From contig CAZQRA010000004.1 in the NCBI GenBank assembly GCA_964595575.1, positions 30,975 through 94,974 of the forward strand: a stretch of DNA of 64,000 nt, written 5' to 3'. The stretch is from PALSA-612 sp964595575. Its GTDB lineage: Bacteria; Actinomycetota; Thermoleophilia; Gaiellales; Gaiellaceae. The translations under genes were made by a program, and so were the position numbers. The notes under the pieces are model-generated. The model made no database searches and was not told the DNA's origin. It saw only the letters and a program-made list of their open reading frames with translations. Positions 24,345 to 31,682 of this stretch are shown here, piece by piece (the stretch's first letter is position 1; each line of letters begins with the position of its first letter).

Positions 24345-25492
24345 GCCTCCACGAACGCGCGGACGCGGGCGTGGTCCTTGATCCCGGGCTCGATCTCGAG
24401 GCTTCTACTCGCGTCCACCGCCCAGGGCCGCACCACCTCGATGGCAGGGCCGACGTTCTCGGGCCCCAGGCCGCCGGCCAAAACCAGCCGGCCCTCGGTG
24501 GCCCGGGCCCGCTCCAGGTGCTCGGGGTCCTCCTCCTCCCAGGGAAGGTCGATCACCGTGGCCACCGTCCGGCCATCCCGGAGGAGGACGCCGTCGCGGC
24601 CCCGCACCTTGCCCTGCTCCCTGGGGTAGAGCTGGACGAGGTCGGCCCCGGTCTCCCTGGGCTCGCCCACGAGCACAGCCACCGAGAGGACCGTGTCGGG
24701 CACGTCGAGCAGGGTCTCCGCCGCTCGAGGGCTCTCGGGCACGAGCACGAACCCGAGGAGGTCGGCGCCCGCCTGGACGGCGGCGTCGACGTCCTCCTGG
24801 CGGGTGAGACCGCAGACCTTGACGAGTGGGCGGGACAGGAGCTCGGCCAGCTTGGTCGCCGGCTCGGGGGCGCGCATGAGGGCCGAGCCTACAAGCACCG
24901 CCTGGGCGCCGGCGAGCTCCGCCGCCGCCGCTTGGGCCCGCGTCCACACCCCGCTCTCTGCCACCACCACGCGATCGCGGGGGGCCTGGGCCACGAGGTC
25001 GAGCTGGCGTCGCCGGTCGACGGCGAAGGTGGCGAGGTCGCGGGCGTTGATGCCGATCGGGTCTGCCCCCAGGGCCACGGCCCGGCGTAGCTCGGCGGCG
25101 TCGTGGGCCTCCACCAGGCAGTCGAGACCGAGCTTCGCCGCCCGCTCCATGAGGGCGAGGCAGCGGCGGTCGTCCAGGTCGCGCAGGAGGAGAAGGACGG
25201 CGTCGGCTCCAGCCCGCCGGAGCTCGACCAGATCCTGCTCGGCGCGGAAGAAGCCCTTGGCGAGGAGGGGCAGGGAGCAGGCCCGGCGGGCCGCCTCCAG
25301 GTCGGCGATCGAGCCTCCGAAGCGCTCGTCCACCAGGATGGACACGGCTGCCGCTCCTGCCTGCTCGAAGGCGGAGGCGAGGGCGGCCGGGTCGGCGTGG
25401 GGACGCAGGTCGCCGGCCGAAGGGGAGCGGCGCTTCACCTCGGCGATCGCGGCCAGCCCTGGGCCGGCGAGGGCCTCGCGGAAGCGGCCCAC
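24335..25492 (-). CDS. trpCF: Fused indole-3-glycerol phosphate synthase / phosphoribosylanthranilate isomerase (TrpC-TrpF)
   Basis: This 385-residue fusion covers two consecutive steps of tryptophan synthesis. The TrpC part (about 1-218) has the catalytic set AEVKRRSPS (Glu18, Lys20), LLAKGFF (Lys79), LVEAHD (Glu128), GINARD (Asn149) and AESG (Glu179, Ser180). The TrpF part (about 223-385) begins VKVCGLTRQED with the general-base Cys227 and ends VDASRSLEIEPGIKD. Two oddities stand out. GTG 25492 leaves only about 14 residues before AEVKRR, so the usual N-terminal helix of some 40 residues is missing. The TrpF part is about 40 residues short and lacks the GGTGxxFDW loop. The start overlaps the trpD stop by one base. 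Confidence 0.88.
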   Translation of the reverse strand: MGRFREALAGPGLAAIAEVKRRSPSAGDLRPHADPAALASAFEQAGAAAVSILVDERFGGSIADLEAARRACSLPLLAKGFFRAEQDLVELRRAGADAVLLLLRDLDDRRCLALMERAAKLGLDCLVEAHDAAELRRAVALGADPIGINARDLATFAVDRRRQLDLVAQAPRDRVVVAESGVWTRAQAAAAELAGAQAVLVGSALMRAPEPATKLAELLSRPLVKVCGLTRQEDVDAAVQAGADLLGFVLVPESPRAAETLLDVPDTVLSVAVLVGEPRETGADLVQLYPREQGKVRGRDGVLLRDGRTVATVIDLPWEEEDPEHLERARATEGRLVLAGGLGPENVGPAIEVVRPWAVDASRSLEIEPGIKDHARVRAFVEACR

Positions 25493-26517
25493 TAGCGCCC
25501 GGCCTCCTCCCGGGAAAAGGCGATGAGCTCGTCCAGTCGGGCGACGGCGGCCCCGGAGTCGACGGCCTCCGCGGCCACGACCAGCCCTTCCCGGAGATCC
25601 TCTGCCCGACCGGCGGCGACGAGGGCCCCGGCGGCGTTGAGGAGGACGGCGGCGCGGCGGCCGGTCCGGTCCCGGCCGGCGAGGACGGCCCGCAGGGTGG
25701 CGGCGTTCTCCGCGGGCGATCCGCCCCGAAGCTCCTCCGGCCGGCAGAGCGGCAGGTCGAGCTCCGCGGGGTCGACGACCCGCTCGCGGATGGTTCCGCA
25801 GACGACCTCGTAGACGAGGTTGGGACCGGCCGGGGACAGCTCGTCGATACCCCCTGCTCCGTGCACGACCAGGGCTCGGCGAGCTCCCAGCTGAGCGAGC
25901 ACCTGGGCCAGGGTGGGCACGAGGTCGGGAGCGTACACGCCCACGATCTGGCAGGGGGCGCCGGCGGGATTGGCGAGGGGGCCTAGCAAGTTGAAGACGG
26001 TGCGGATGCCCAGCTCCCTCCGCACCGGGGCAGCGTGGCGGAAGCCGGGGTGGAGGGAGGGGGCGAAGAGGAAGCCGAAGCCCAGCTCGTCGATGGAGCG
26101 GGCTACGCGCTCTGGGGGGAGATCGAGGACAAACCCCAGCGCCTCGAGGACGTCGGCCGAGCCGCAGGCCGAGGACACAGCCCGGTTTCCGTGCTTGGCC
26201 ACCGCCGCGCCCGCCGCCGCCGCCACCAGCGCCGCCGCGGTCGACAGGTTGAGAGTGGCCTGGCCATCGCCGCCGGTACCGGCCGTGTCGACGAGATCCT
26301 CCCTCCGGGGTCGCACCGCCAGGGCCTGCGCCCGCAGGGCCTCGGCGCAGCCGGCGATCTCCTCCACGGTCTCGCCCTTGGCGCGCAGGGCGACGAGGAA
26401 GGCCGCGATCTGGGCCTGGGTTGCCTCCCCGGCCATGACCGCCTCCATGACCGCTCGGGCCTCCTTCCGGCGCAGGGAGCGGCCGTCGAGGAGCTGGGAC
26501 ACGGCCTGCTGGATCAC
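25492..26517 (-). CDS. trpD: Anthranilate phosphoribosyltransferase
   Basis: This 341-residue enzyme attaches phosphoribose from PRPP to anthranilate. Family motifs are the PRPP loop DTAGTGGDGQATLNLSTAAA, KHGNRAVSSACGSADVLEALG, LHPGFRHAAPVRRELGIRTVFNLLGPLANPA and VVHGAGGIDELSP. Length is standard. GTG 26517 overlaps the trpG stop (GTGA). Confidence 0.96.
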   Translation of the reverse strand: MIQQAVSQLLDGRSLRRKEARAVMEAVMAGEATQAQIAAFLVALRAKGETVEEIAGCAEALRAQALAVRPRREDLVDTAGTGGDGQATLNLSTAAALVAAAAGAAVAKHGNRAVSSACGSADVLEALGFVLDLPPERVARSIDELGFGFLFAPSLHPGFRHAAPVRRELGIRTVFNLLGPLANPAGAPCQIVGVYAPDLVPTLAQVLAQLGARRALVVHGAGGIDELSPAGPNLVYEVVCGTIRERVVDPAELDLPLCRPEELRGGSPAENAATLRAVLAGRDRTGRRAAVLLNAAGALVAAGRAEDLREGLVVAAEAVDSGAAVARLDELIAFSREEAGR

Positions 26518-27080
26518 CGGCCTCCCTCCAGGAAGTTGCGGAGAAGGTCGCGGCCCAGGGGCAAGGTGAGAACCGACTCGGGGTGGAACTGAACCCCGTC
26601 CACCGGTAGCTCCCGATGGCGGACGGCCATGATCTCCCCATCCTCGCTGCGGGCTGAGACCTCGAGCACGTCGGGCACGCGCTGGGCCGCTAGGGAGTGG
26701 TAGCGACCGGCCTTGAACCCCTGGGGAAGGCCCCGGAAGATGCCCCTCCCGTCGTGGTGGATCTCGCTGGCCTTGCCGTGAAGGAGCCGCTGGGCCTGGC
26801 CGATCGCTCCTCCGAACGCCTCCACGATCGCCTGGTGACCGAGGCAGACCCCGAGCGTGGGAGTGGTGGGAGCGAGCCGCCGGATCACCTCCAGGGTGAT
26901 GCCCGAGTCGCTGGGGCGTCCCGGGCCGGGGGAGACCACGAGGTAGGAAGGTCGAAGAGCCACGGCCTCCTCCACCGTGATCTCGTCGTTCCGACGCACG
27001 AGCACCTCCTGGCCCAGCTCCTCGAGGAGGTGGGCGAGGTTGTAGGTAAAGGAGTCGTAGTTGTCGACCAGCAGGATCAC
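26514..27080 (-). CDS. trpG: Anthranilate synthase glutamine amidotransferase subunit
   Basis: This 188-residue class I glutaminase feeds ammonia to TrpE. The start VDNYDSFTYNL, the oxyanion region VSPGPGRP, the nucleophile Cys in GVCLGHQAI and the His-Glu pair in GVQFHPESVLT are all present. It could also serve p-aminobenzoate synthase, as in many bacteria, but the position between trpE and trpD makes tryptophan synthesis its main role. GTG 27080 overlaps the trpE stop. Confidence 0.95.
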   Translation of the reverse strand: MILLVDNYDSFTYNLAHLLEELGQEVLVRRNDEITVEEAVALRPSYLVVSPGPGRPSDSGITLEVIRRLAPTTPTLGVCLGHQAIVEAFGGAIGQAQRLLHGKASEIHHDGRGIFRGLPQGFKAGRYHSLAAQRVPDVLEVSARSEDGEIMAVRHRELPVDGVQFHPESVLTLPLGRDLLRNFLEGGR

Positions 27081-28309
27081 CGGACTCCCTCCGCCAAGGC
27101 GATGGCCGTCTCTAGGGCCGCCAGCTTGCGCAGGCACTCCTCGTGCTCGGAGACGGGATCGGAGTCGGCCACGATCCCCGCCCCTGCCTGCAGGTGGGCC
27201 ACTCCGTCGGCCAGGAGAATGGTGCGGATGGCGATGCAGGTGTCGAGCGAGCCGTCGGGAAAGGCGTACCCGACGGCGCCGGCGTAGGGCCCCCGCCGGT
27301 AGCCCTCCAGCTCGGAGATGATCTGCATAGCCCGCACTTTGGGGGCTCCCGAGACGGTGCCGGCGGGGAAGCAGGCCCGGAGGAGGTCGAACGGCTGCAC
27401 CCCGTCTCGGAGCTCGCCTGCCACCTCGGACACGAGGTGGCTGACGTGGGAGAAGCGCTCGAGCTCGAGGAAGCGCTCCACCCGCACCGTGCCCGCCCGA
27501 CACACCCGGGAGAGGTCGTTCCGGCCTAGGTCAACCAGCATCACGTGCTCTGCTCGGTCCTTCTCCGAGGCGAGGAGGGCCTCCTCGGCCCGGGCTCCCC
27601 GACCGGCGGTGCCGGCGATGGGGTTGACGCTGGCCCGCCTTCCCTCCAGCTTCACCAGGGTCTCCGGGGACGAGCCCACGAGAGCCAGGTCGGAGAGCTC
27701 GAGGAGGAAGGTGTACGGGGAAGGGTTGATGCGCCGAAGAGCGCGGTAGATGGCGAGGGCGGTGGCAGAGGTGGGGCGCAGCGCCCGCTGGGAGAGGACG
27801 ATCTGGTAGGCGTCCCCGGCCCGGATGTACTCCTTGGCCTTGACCACCGCTCCTTCGTACTCGTGGCGGGTGGGAAAGCGGCGGGTCTGCCCGGGTCGAC
27901 CGCCCGTCCCGGCCGCAGGGAGCTCGCAGGGGCGCTCGAGCAGGGCCGCCAGCTCGGCGGCGTCTCCCCGGAGGACGTCGGCGAAGCCGTAGGCGTGGTC
28001 GAAGCGAACCAAGGTCTCGGCCACGACGAACCTGCTCTCCGGGAACGGCGGTCCCTCCTCGGGAAGCGGCACGCTGGGCTCCAGCTTGGCCACGTAGTCG
28101 TAGCCGAGGTAGCCCACCACCGGCTCTCCCGAGCGCTCCGCCTCGTCCAGGTCGATCAGGTGCGAGCCGCACCCGACGAAGGAGTAGCGCCCCAGGCGCC
28201 CCTGCTCCACCGACTCGAGCAGGAAGGCCGCCTCGGCCTGGCCTCGCAGTCGGAGGTAGGCGGCGAGGGGGGTGACGAGGTCTGTGGGAATGACGGCGGT
28301 CGGATTCAT
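27077..28309 (-). CDS. trpE: Anthranilate synthase component I
   Basis: This 410-residue chorismate-using enzyme is the first committed step to tryptophan. The N-terminal regulatory domain carries the LLES motif of the tryptophan feedback site (AAFLLESVEQGRLGRYSFVG). The catalytic domain has GDAYQIVLSQR, NPSPYTFLLEL, SPETLVKLEGRRASVNPIAGTAGRG, AEHVMLVDLGRNDLSRVC, FPAGTVSGAPKVRAMQII and GAGIVADSDP. It is shorter than the usual 480-500 residues, mainly in the N-terminal domain. I chose ATG 28309, just behind GGAGG. The open frame further upstream runs through the attenuator and is not coding. Confidence 0.93.
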   Translation of the reverse strand: MNPTAVIPTDLVTPLAAYLRLRGQAEAAFLLESVEQGRLGRYSFVGCGSHLIDLDEAERSGEPVVGYLGYDYVAKLEPSVPLPEEGPPFPESRFVVAETLVRFDHAYGFADVLRGDAAELAALLERPCELPAAGTGGRPGQTRRFPTRHEYEGAVVKAKEYIRAGDAYQIVLSQRALRPTSATALAIYRALRRINPSPYTFLLELSDLALVGSSPETLVKLEGRRASVNPIAGTAGRGARAEEALLASEKDRAEHVMLVDLGRNDLSRVCRAGTVRVERFLELERFSHVSHLVSEVAGELRDGVQPFDLLRACFPAGTVSGAPKVRAMQIISELEGYRRGPYAGAVGYAFPDGSLDTCIAIRTILLADGVAHLQAGAGIVADSDPVSEHEECLRKLAALETAIALAEGVR

Positions 28310-28321
28310 GTCCTCCAACGC

Positions 28322-28346
28322 AAAAAGGCCTTCCCGAGGAAGGCCT
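28322..28346 (-). terminator. Rho-independent terminator in the trp leader (attenuator)
   Basis: On the minus strand a perfect 9-bp stem (AGGCCTTCC pairing with GGAAGGCCT, arms 28346-28338 and 28334-28326) with a 3-base loop is followed by a run of five T. It lies 25 bases downstream of the leader-peptide stop and about 15 bases before trpE, exactly where a transcription attenuator belongs. Confidence 0.9.
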
Positions 28347-28371
28347 GCGAGCGAGACGGGTGGTCGGGCTG

Positions 28372-28437
28372 TCAGGCGACGCTCCCGCCCCGCTCGCGGC
28401 GCCGCCAGGCCCACCACGTGCAAGCCGGGAGAGTCAT
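28372..28437 (-). CDS. trpL: trp leader peptide
   Basis: This 21-residue open frame from ATG 28437 contains three Trp codons in four (TWWAW, codons 7-11) in an otherwise Arg/Gly-rich peptide and ends at TGA 28372-28374. It starts nine bases after the -10 box, so it is nearly leaderless, and it precedes the terminator at 28322-28346. The Trp-codon segment (GTGGTGGGC) can pair with GCCCGACCAC downstream with one bulge. An alternative GCGAGCG/CGCTCGC pairing reaches the base of the terminator stem. Ribosome stalling on the Trp codons under starvation should prevent termination and raise trpE-A expression. Confidence 0.88.
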   Translation of the reverse strand: MTLPACTWWAWRRRERGGSVA

Positions 28438-28446
28438 CCTGGAAAG

Positions 28447-28476
28447 AGAGTAGGCGCTTGGGGGGCGGTCCGTCAA
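28447..28476 (-). promoter_or_regulatory. trp operon promoter
   Basis: On the minus strand TTGACG (28476-28471) and TACTCT (28452-28447) are separated by 18 bases. Transcription would start about 28440, two to three bases before the leader-peptide ATG. The -35 box overlaps the hisA stop codon (28473-28475), so the promoter is nested in the end of the preceding gene. Confidence 0.75.
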
Positions 28477-29228
28477 GCGGCATCCTCCTCCGCCAAGGCC
28501 AGGGCCTCGCAGAGGGAGAGGGAGCCGTTCCAAAGGGCGGTGCCGAGGACGGCCCCCTCGCAGCCGAGCGCCTTGAGGCGGCGAAGGTCGTCCAGGGAGG
28601 CGATCCCTCCGGCGGCGATGACGGGAAGCCCGGAGGCGGCGAGGACGCTGTCGAGGAGGGCTAGGTCCGGCCCTGCCAAGGAGCCGTCCCTGGTCGTGCT
28701 GGTCACGAGGAGCCGCCTGATCCCGGCCTGGGCGCAGGCTCGGGCAAGGTCAGGGGCGGGGATGTCGGAGGTTTGTCGCCACCCCGCCACCGCCACCTGC
28801 CCGTCCCGGGCGTCGACGGCTGCCACCACCCGCTCGCCGAAGCGAGAAGCCGCCTCCTCCAAGAACCACGGGGACAGGGCGGCCGTCCCCACCACTACGC
28901 GGGCCGCGCCGGCGGCCAAGGCCCGCTCCACGGCCTCCAGCGTCCGGTAGCCGCCTCCCACCTGCACCGGCGTGGAGCCGCCGGCGCCCGCCACCCGCTC
29001 CACCAGCCCCGGCGTGGGCACCCCCGAGAAAGCCCCGTTCAGGTCGACGAGGTGGAGGAAGGGTGCCCCTTGGGCGGCGAACCGGGCTGCCGCCTCCTCG
29101 GGGTCTCCGCCCTCGATGGTGACCCTCCGGGGATCGCCGCCGGCCAGCCGCACGCAGCGGCCGTCGAGGACGTCCAGCGCGGGAAGGACGAGGAAGCCTT
29201 GCCTCCTCGTGGGCGCCTCCTGAATCAT
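28473..29228 (-). CDS. hisA: Phosphoribosylformimino-5-aminoimidazole carboxamide ribotide isomerase
   Basis: This 251-residue TIM barrel performs the fourth step of histidine synthesis. Catalytic Asp are in PALDVLDGR and AAVDARDGQVAVAGW. Phosphate loops are VGGGYR and AAGGIASLDD, and GTAAL is present. The usual TD of the TDI-x-(K/R)DG loop reads TSTTRDG, so that Asp is Ser. In many actinobacteria this enzyme (PriA) also does the TrpF reaction. Here a separate but shortened TrpF exists. ATG 29228 abuts a palindromic operator. Divergent from the regulator and the rest of the his genes, and directly upstream of the trp promoter. Confidence 0.92.
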   Translation of the reverse strand: MIQEAPTRRQGFLVLPALDVLDGRCVRLAGGDPRRVTIEGGDPEEAAARFAAQGAPFLHLVDLNGAFSGVPTPGLVERVAGAGGSTPVQVGGGYRTLEAVERALAAGAARVVVGTAALSPWFLEEAASRFGERVVAAVDARDGQVAVAGWRQTSDIPAPDLARACAQAGIRRLLVTSTTRDGSLAGPDLALLDSVLAASGLPVIAAGGIASLDDLRRLKALGCEGAVLGTALWNGSLSLCEALALAEEDAA

Positions 29229-29243
29229 GCTAACATGGTAGCA
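29228..29243. promoter_or_regulatory. Palindromic operator, probable HisR/YerC site
   Basis: TGCTAACATGGTAGCA is a 16-bp palindrome broken at one symmetric pair only (TGCTAnCATGnTAGCA). It sits in the 34-base gap between hisA (-) and the TrpR-family regulator (+). It covers plausible -10 boxes of both directions (TAACAT on plus, TACCAT on minus) and touches the hisA start codon. A TrpR-type dimer bound here would block both hisA and regulator-hisG transcription. Confidence 0.6.
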
Positions 29244-29262
29244 CGATGACGAAAGGGGCACG

Positions 29263-29628
29263 ATGACTCGGGAGGAGAGTACCGCCGCTTCCCCGGCGGC
29301 TTCCACGGCGGGGGGAGCCGTCGGTCCCGGCGCTTCGTACGTGGTCGAGGAGGTGCCCGGCTTGGACGAGCTGGCCGATGCCTTCCTCACCCTGCGTACG
29401 CGCGAGGAGTGTCGGCGGTTCCTGCGCGACCTGTGCACCTTGAGCGAGCTCCAGGCCCTCGCCCACCGCTGGCAGATCGCCCGCCTCGTCGACCGGGGTC
29501 TTCCCTACCTCGACATCGCCGCACGGGTGGGGGCGAGTACGGCCACGGTCACCCGTGTCGCCCAGTGGGTCAGGCACGGGGCAGGCGGCTACCGGTTGGC
29601 GCTGGAGCGCGAGAAGGCGAGGACGTAG
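29263..29628 (+). CDS. hisR: TrpR-superfamily regulator, YerC/HisR type
   Basis: This 121-residue protein has an Ala/Ser-rich N-terminal extension (about 30 residues) and a TrpR-like domain. That domain reads LADAFLTLRTREECRRFLRDLCTLSELQALAHRW, then IARLVDRGLPYLDIAARVGASTATVTRVAQWVRHGAGGY, where the second part contains the helix-turn-helix. It matches the YerC/YecD family, predicted in Gram-positive bacteria to control histidine genes. Position supports that: it is the first gene of the his operon, divergent from hisA, with a palindrome between. The co-repressor is probably histidine (inference). ATG 29263 follows GAAAGGGG. hisG starts at the next codon after its stop. Confidence 0.82.
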   Translation: MTREESTAASPAASTAGGAVGPGASYVVEEVPGLDELADAFLTLRTREECRRFLRDLCTLSELQALAHRWQIARLVDRGLPYLDIAARVGASTATVTRVAQWVRHGAGGYRLALEREKART

Positions 29629-30519
29629 GTGGCGCCGGCCAGGTTCGCGAGGGCCGGCGAGGACGGCCGGCTGGCGGTGGCGATCCCCTCCAAGGGGCGT
29701 ATGATGCAGCCCGCCCTCGACCTGTGCGCGGCGGCCGGTCTTGCCTTCGAGGCCACCGAGCGGGCCCTGCTCGTGCCCTGCGCCAACGCTCCCGTGGACC
29801 TTCTGCTGGTGCGACCCCACGACATCCCCGAGTACGTGCAAGACGGGGTTGTCCACGCCGGCATCACCGGCGCCAACCTGGTGGTGGAGAGCGCAGCCGA
29901 GGTCACCATCCTGGCCGAGCTCGGCTTTGCCCGCTGCACCTTGGAGGCGGCGGTGCCCGTGGACGCCCCGGCCCGGTCGCTCCAGGATCTGAGCGGGCTG
30001 AGGGTGGCTACCGCCTACCCCCGCTCGACCGAGCGGTGCCTGTCCGCCCTGGGCATCTCCGTCGAGCTGGTGCCGGTCTCGGGGTCGGTGGAGGCAGCGC
30101 CCCGCCTCGGCCTCGCCGAGGCCATCGTCGACCTCGTCTCCACCGGCTCCACGGTGGAGGTGAACGGGCTTCGCCGCATCGGGCGGCTCCTGGAGTCGCA
30201 GGCGGTGCTGATCGGGAGGCTTCAGGCGAGCGAGGAGGAGCGGGAGCTGGTCGACCGGCTGCGGCTGATGCTGAGCGCGGTGGCCGCCGCCCGCCGCCGC
30301 CGCTACGTGATGATGAACGCGCCGGCGTCGGCCCTGGAGGCAATCCGAGCCGTCCTTCCCAGCATGGGCGCTCCCTCGGTGCTGCAGCTGGCGGAGCCTG
30401 GGCAAATCGCGATCCACGCCGCCGTGGACGTGGACGCTGTCTGGGATCTCTTGCCCCCGCTCAAGGAGGCTGGGGCCTCGTCCATCCTGGTCGTGCCTGT
30501 CGAGCGGCTGGTGCCGTGA
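29629..30519 (+). CDS. hisG: ATP phosphoribosyltransferase (long form)
   Basis: This 296-residue enzyme catalyses the first step of histidine synthesis, joining ATP and PRPP. Seen: AIPSKGRMMQPALDL, the DIPEYVQDGVVHAGITGANLV segment, ATAYPRSTERCL, the PRPP loop EAIVDLVSTGSTVEVNGL, and a C-terminal ACT-like regulatory domain (about 215-296, RRRYVMMNAPASAL, SSILVVPVERLVP). The long form needs no HisZ and is feedback-inhibited by histidine. GTG 29629 directly follows the regulator's stop. Its stop overlaps hisD (GTGA). Confidence 0.95.
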   Translation: MAPARFARAGEDGRLAVAIPSKGRMMQPALDLCAAAGLAFEATERALLVPCANAPVDLLLVRPHDIPEYVQDGVVHAGITGANLVVESAAEVTILAELGFARCTLEAAVPVDAPARSLQDLSGLRVATAYPRSTERCLSALGISVELVPVSGSVEAAPRLGLAEAIVDLVSTGSTVEVNGLRRIGRLLESQAVLIGRLQASEEERELVDRLRLMLSAVAAARRRRYVMMNAPASALEAIRAVLPSMGAPSVLQLAEPGQIAIHAAVDVDAVWDLLPPLKEAGASSILVVPVERLVP

Positions 30520-31682
30520 CCCGGGCAGAGGTGGCAGAGGCCATTCCTCGGGCCGCCGAGATCGTGGCTGACGTCCGCGCCCGCGGCGACGCTGCCCTGG
30601 TCGAATGGAGCGAGCGGCTGGACGGCGAGCGGCCGCGGGCGTTACGGGTGCCTGACGAGGAGATCGCCGCCGTCGAGGTCGAGCCCGCCTTCCTGGAGGC
30701 CGTTCGCCGCCTGGCCTCGGCCGTGGAGGCCTTCCACCGGCCCCAGCGGCCTCCCGACACGGCGGTGTGTCCGGTGGAGGGGGTTCGGGCAGAGCGCCGC
30801 TTCCTGCCCCTGGGCTCCGTGGGGATCTACGTTCCCGGAGGTCGCGCCTCCTACCCCAGCTCGCTCGTCATGGCGGCGGTGCCGGCCCGGGTGGCAGGGG
30901 TGGAGCGGGTGTGCGTGTGCTCTCCCCGGCCCTCGGCTGCGCTCCTCGCTACCGCCCGCGAGCTGGGAGTGGACGAGGTGTACGCGGTGGGGGGTGCCCA
31001 AGCCGTGGCTGCTCTCGCCTACGGTACGGAGACGATTCCCCGCGTGGACAAGGTGGTGGGCCCAGGCAACGTCTTCGTCCAGGCGGCCAAGCTCCTCGTC
31101 TCCGGGGTCGTCGGCATCGACCTCCCCGCGGGTCCCAGCGAGGTGGCGATCGTGGCCGACGAGACCGCCGACCCAGTCCTGTGCGCGGCCGACCTCGTCG
31201 CCCAGGCCGAGCACGGGCCGGACTCCCAGTGTCTCCTCGTGACCCCGAGCTCCCATCTCGCCCGGGAGGTAGCGGCCCTGGTCGAGGTATGGAGCCAGGT
31301 GCGGATCGAGGTGGTGGCGACCCTGGAGGAGGCTCTGGCGCGAGTGGAGGCCTACGCCCCCGAGCACCTCGAGCTGCACCTGGCCGCTCCCGAGGAGGCG
31401 GCTCGGTCGGTGCGGAACGCGGGCTCGGTCTTCCTGGGGTCGACGGCTCCCGCCGTCCTGGGGGACTACGCCGCCGGCGCCAACCACGTCCTGCCCACCG
31501 GCGGGCTCGCTCGGGGAGCGGGCGGGCTGGGGCTGGAGAGCTTCCTCAAGCCGGTCCAGTACGTGAGCGCCACCCTCGAGGGTCTTGCCCGAGTCAGGGA
31601 GACGGTGGCCCTTCTCGCCCAGGCGGAAGGGCTTCCTCTCCACGCGGCGGCGGTCGAGGCGCGGTTTCGGGAGGGCCGCTGA
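30516..31682 (+). CDS. hisD: Histidinol dehydrogenase
   Basis: This 388-residue zinc enzyme oxidises histidinol to histidine in two NAD+ steps. Motifs are GSVGIYVPGGRASYPSSLVMAAVPA, VGGAQAVAALAYGTETIPRVDKVVGPGN, IDLPAGPSEVAIVADE, the metal/catalytic stretch QAEHGPDSQCLLVT, AYAPEHLEL and GANHVLPTGG. It is about 40 residues shorter than usual, at the N-terminus. GTG 30516 is supported by the overlap with hisG. Its stop overlaps hisCB by one base (TGATG). Confidence 0.94.
   Translation: MTRAEVAEAIPRAAEIVADVRARGDAALVEWSERLDGERPRALRVPDEEIAAVEVEPAFLEAVRRLASAVEAFHRPQRPPDTAVCPVEGVRAERRFLPLGSVGIYVPGGRASYPSSLVMAAVPARVAGVERVCVCSPRPSAALLATARELGVDEVYAVGGAQAVAALAYGTETIPRVDKVVGPGNVFVQAAKLLVSGVVGIDLPAGPSEVAIVADETADPVLCAADLVAQAEHGPDSQCLLVTPSSHLAREVAALVEVWSQVRIEVVATLEEALARVEAYAPEHLELHLAAPEEAARSVRNAGSVFLGSTAPAVLGDYAAGANHVLPTGGLARGAGGLGLESFLKPVQYVSATLEGLARVRETVALLAQAEGLPLHAAAVEARFREGR

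Noticed and set aside
28310..28483. A longer TrpE starting at 28483
   Set aside because: The extra codons are the attenuator (leader peptide, terminator) read in another frame, and 28483 lies upstream of the promoter boxes.
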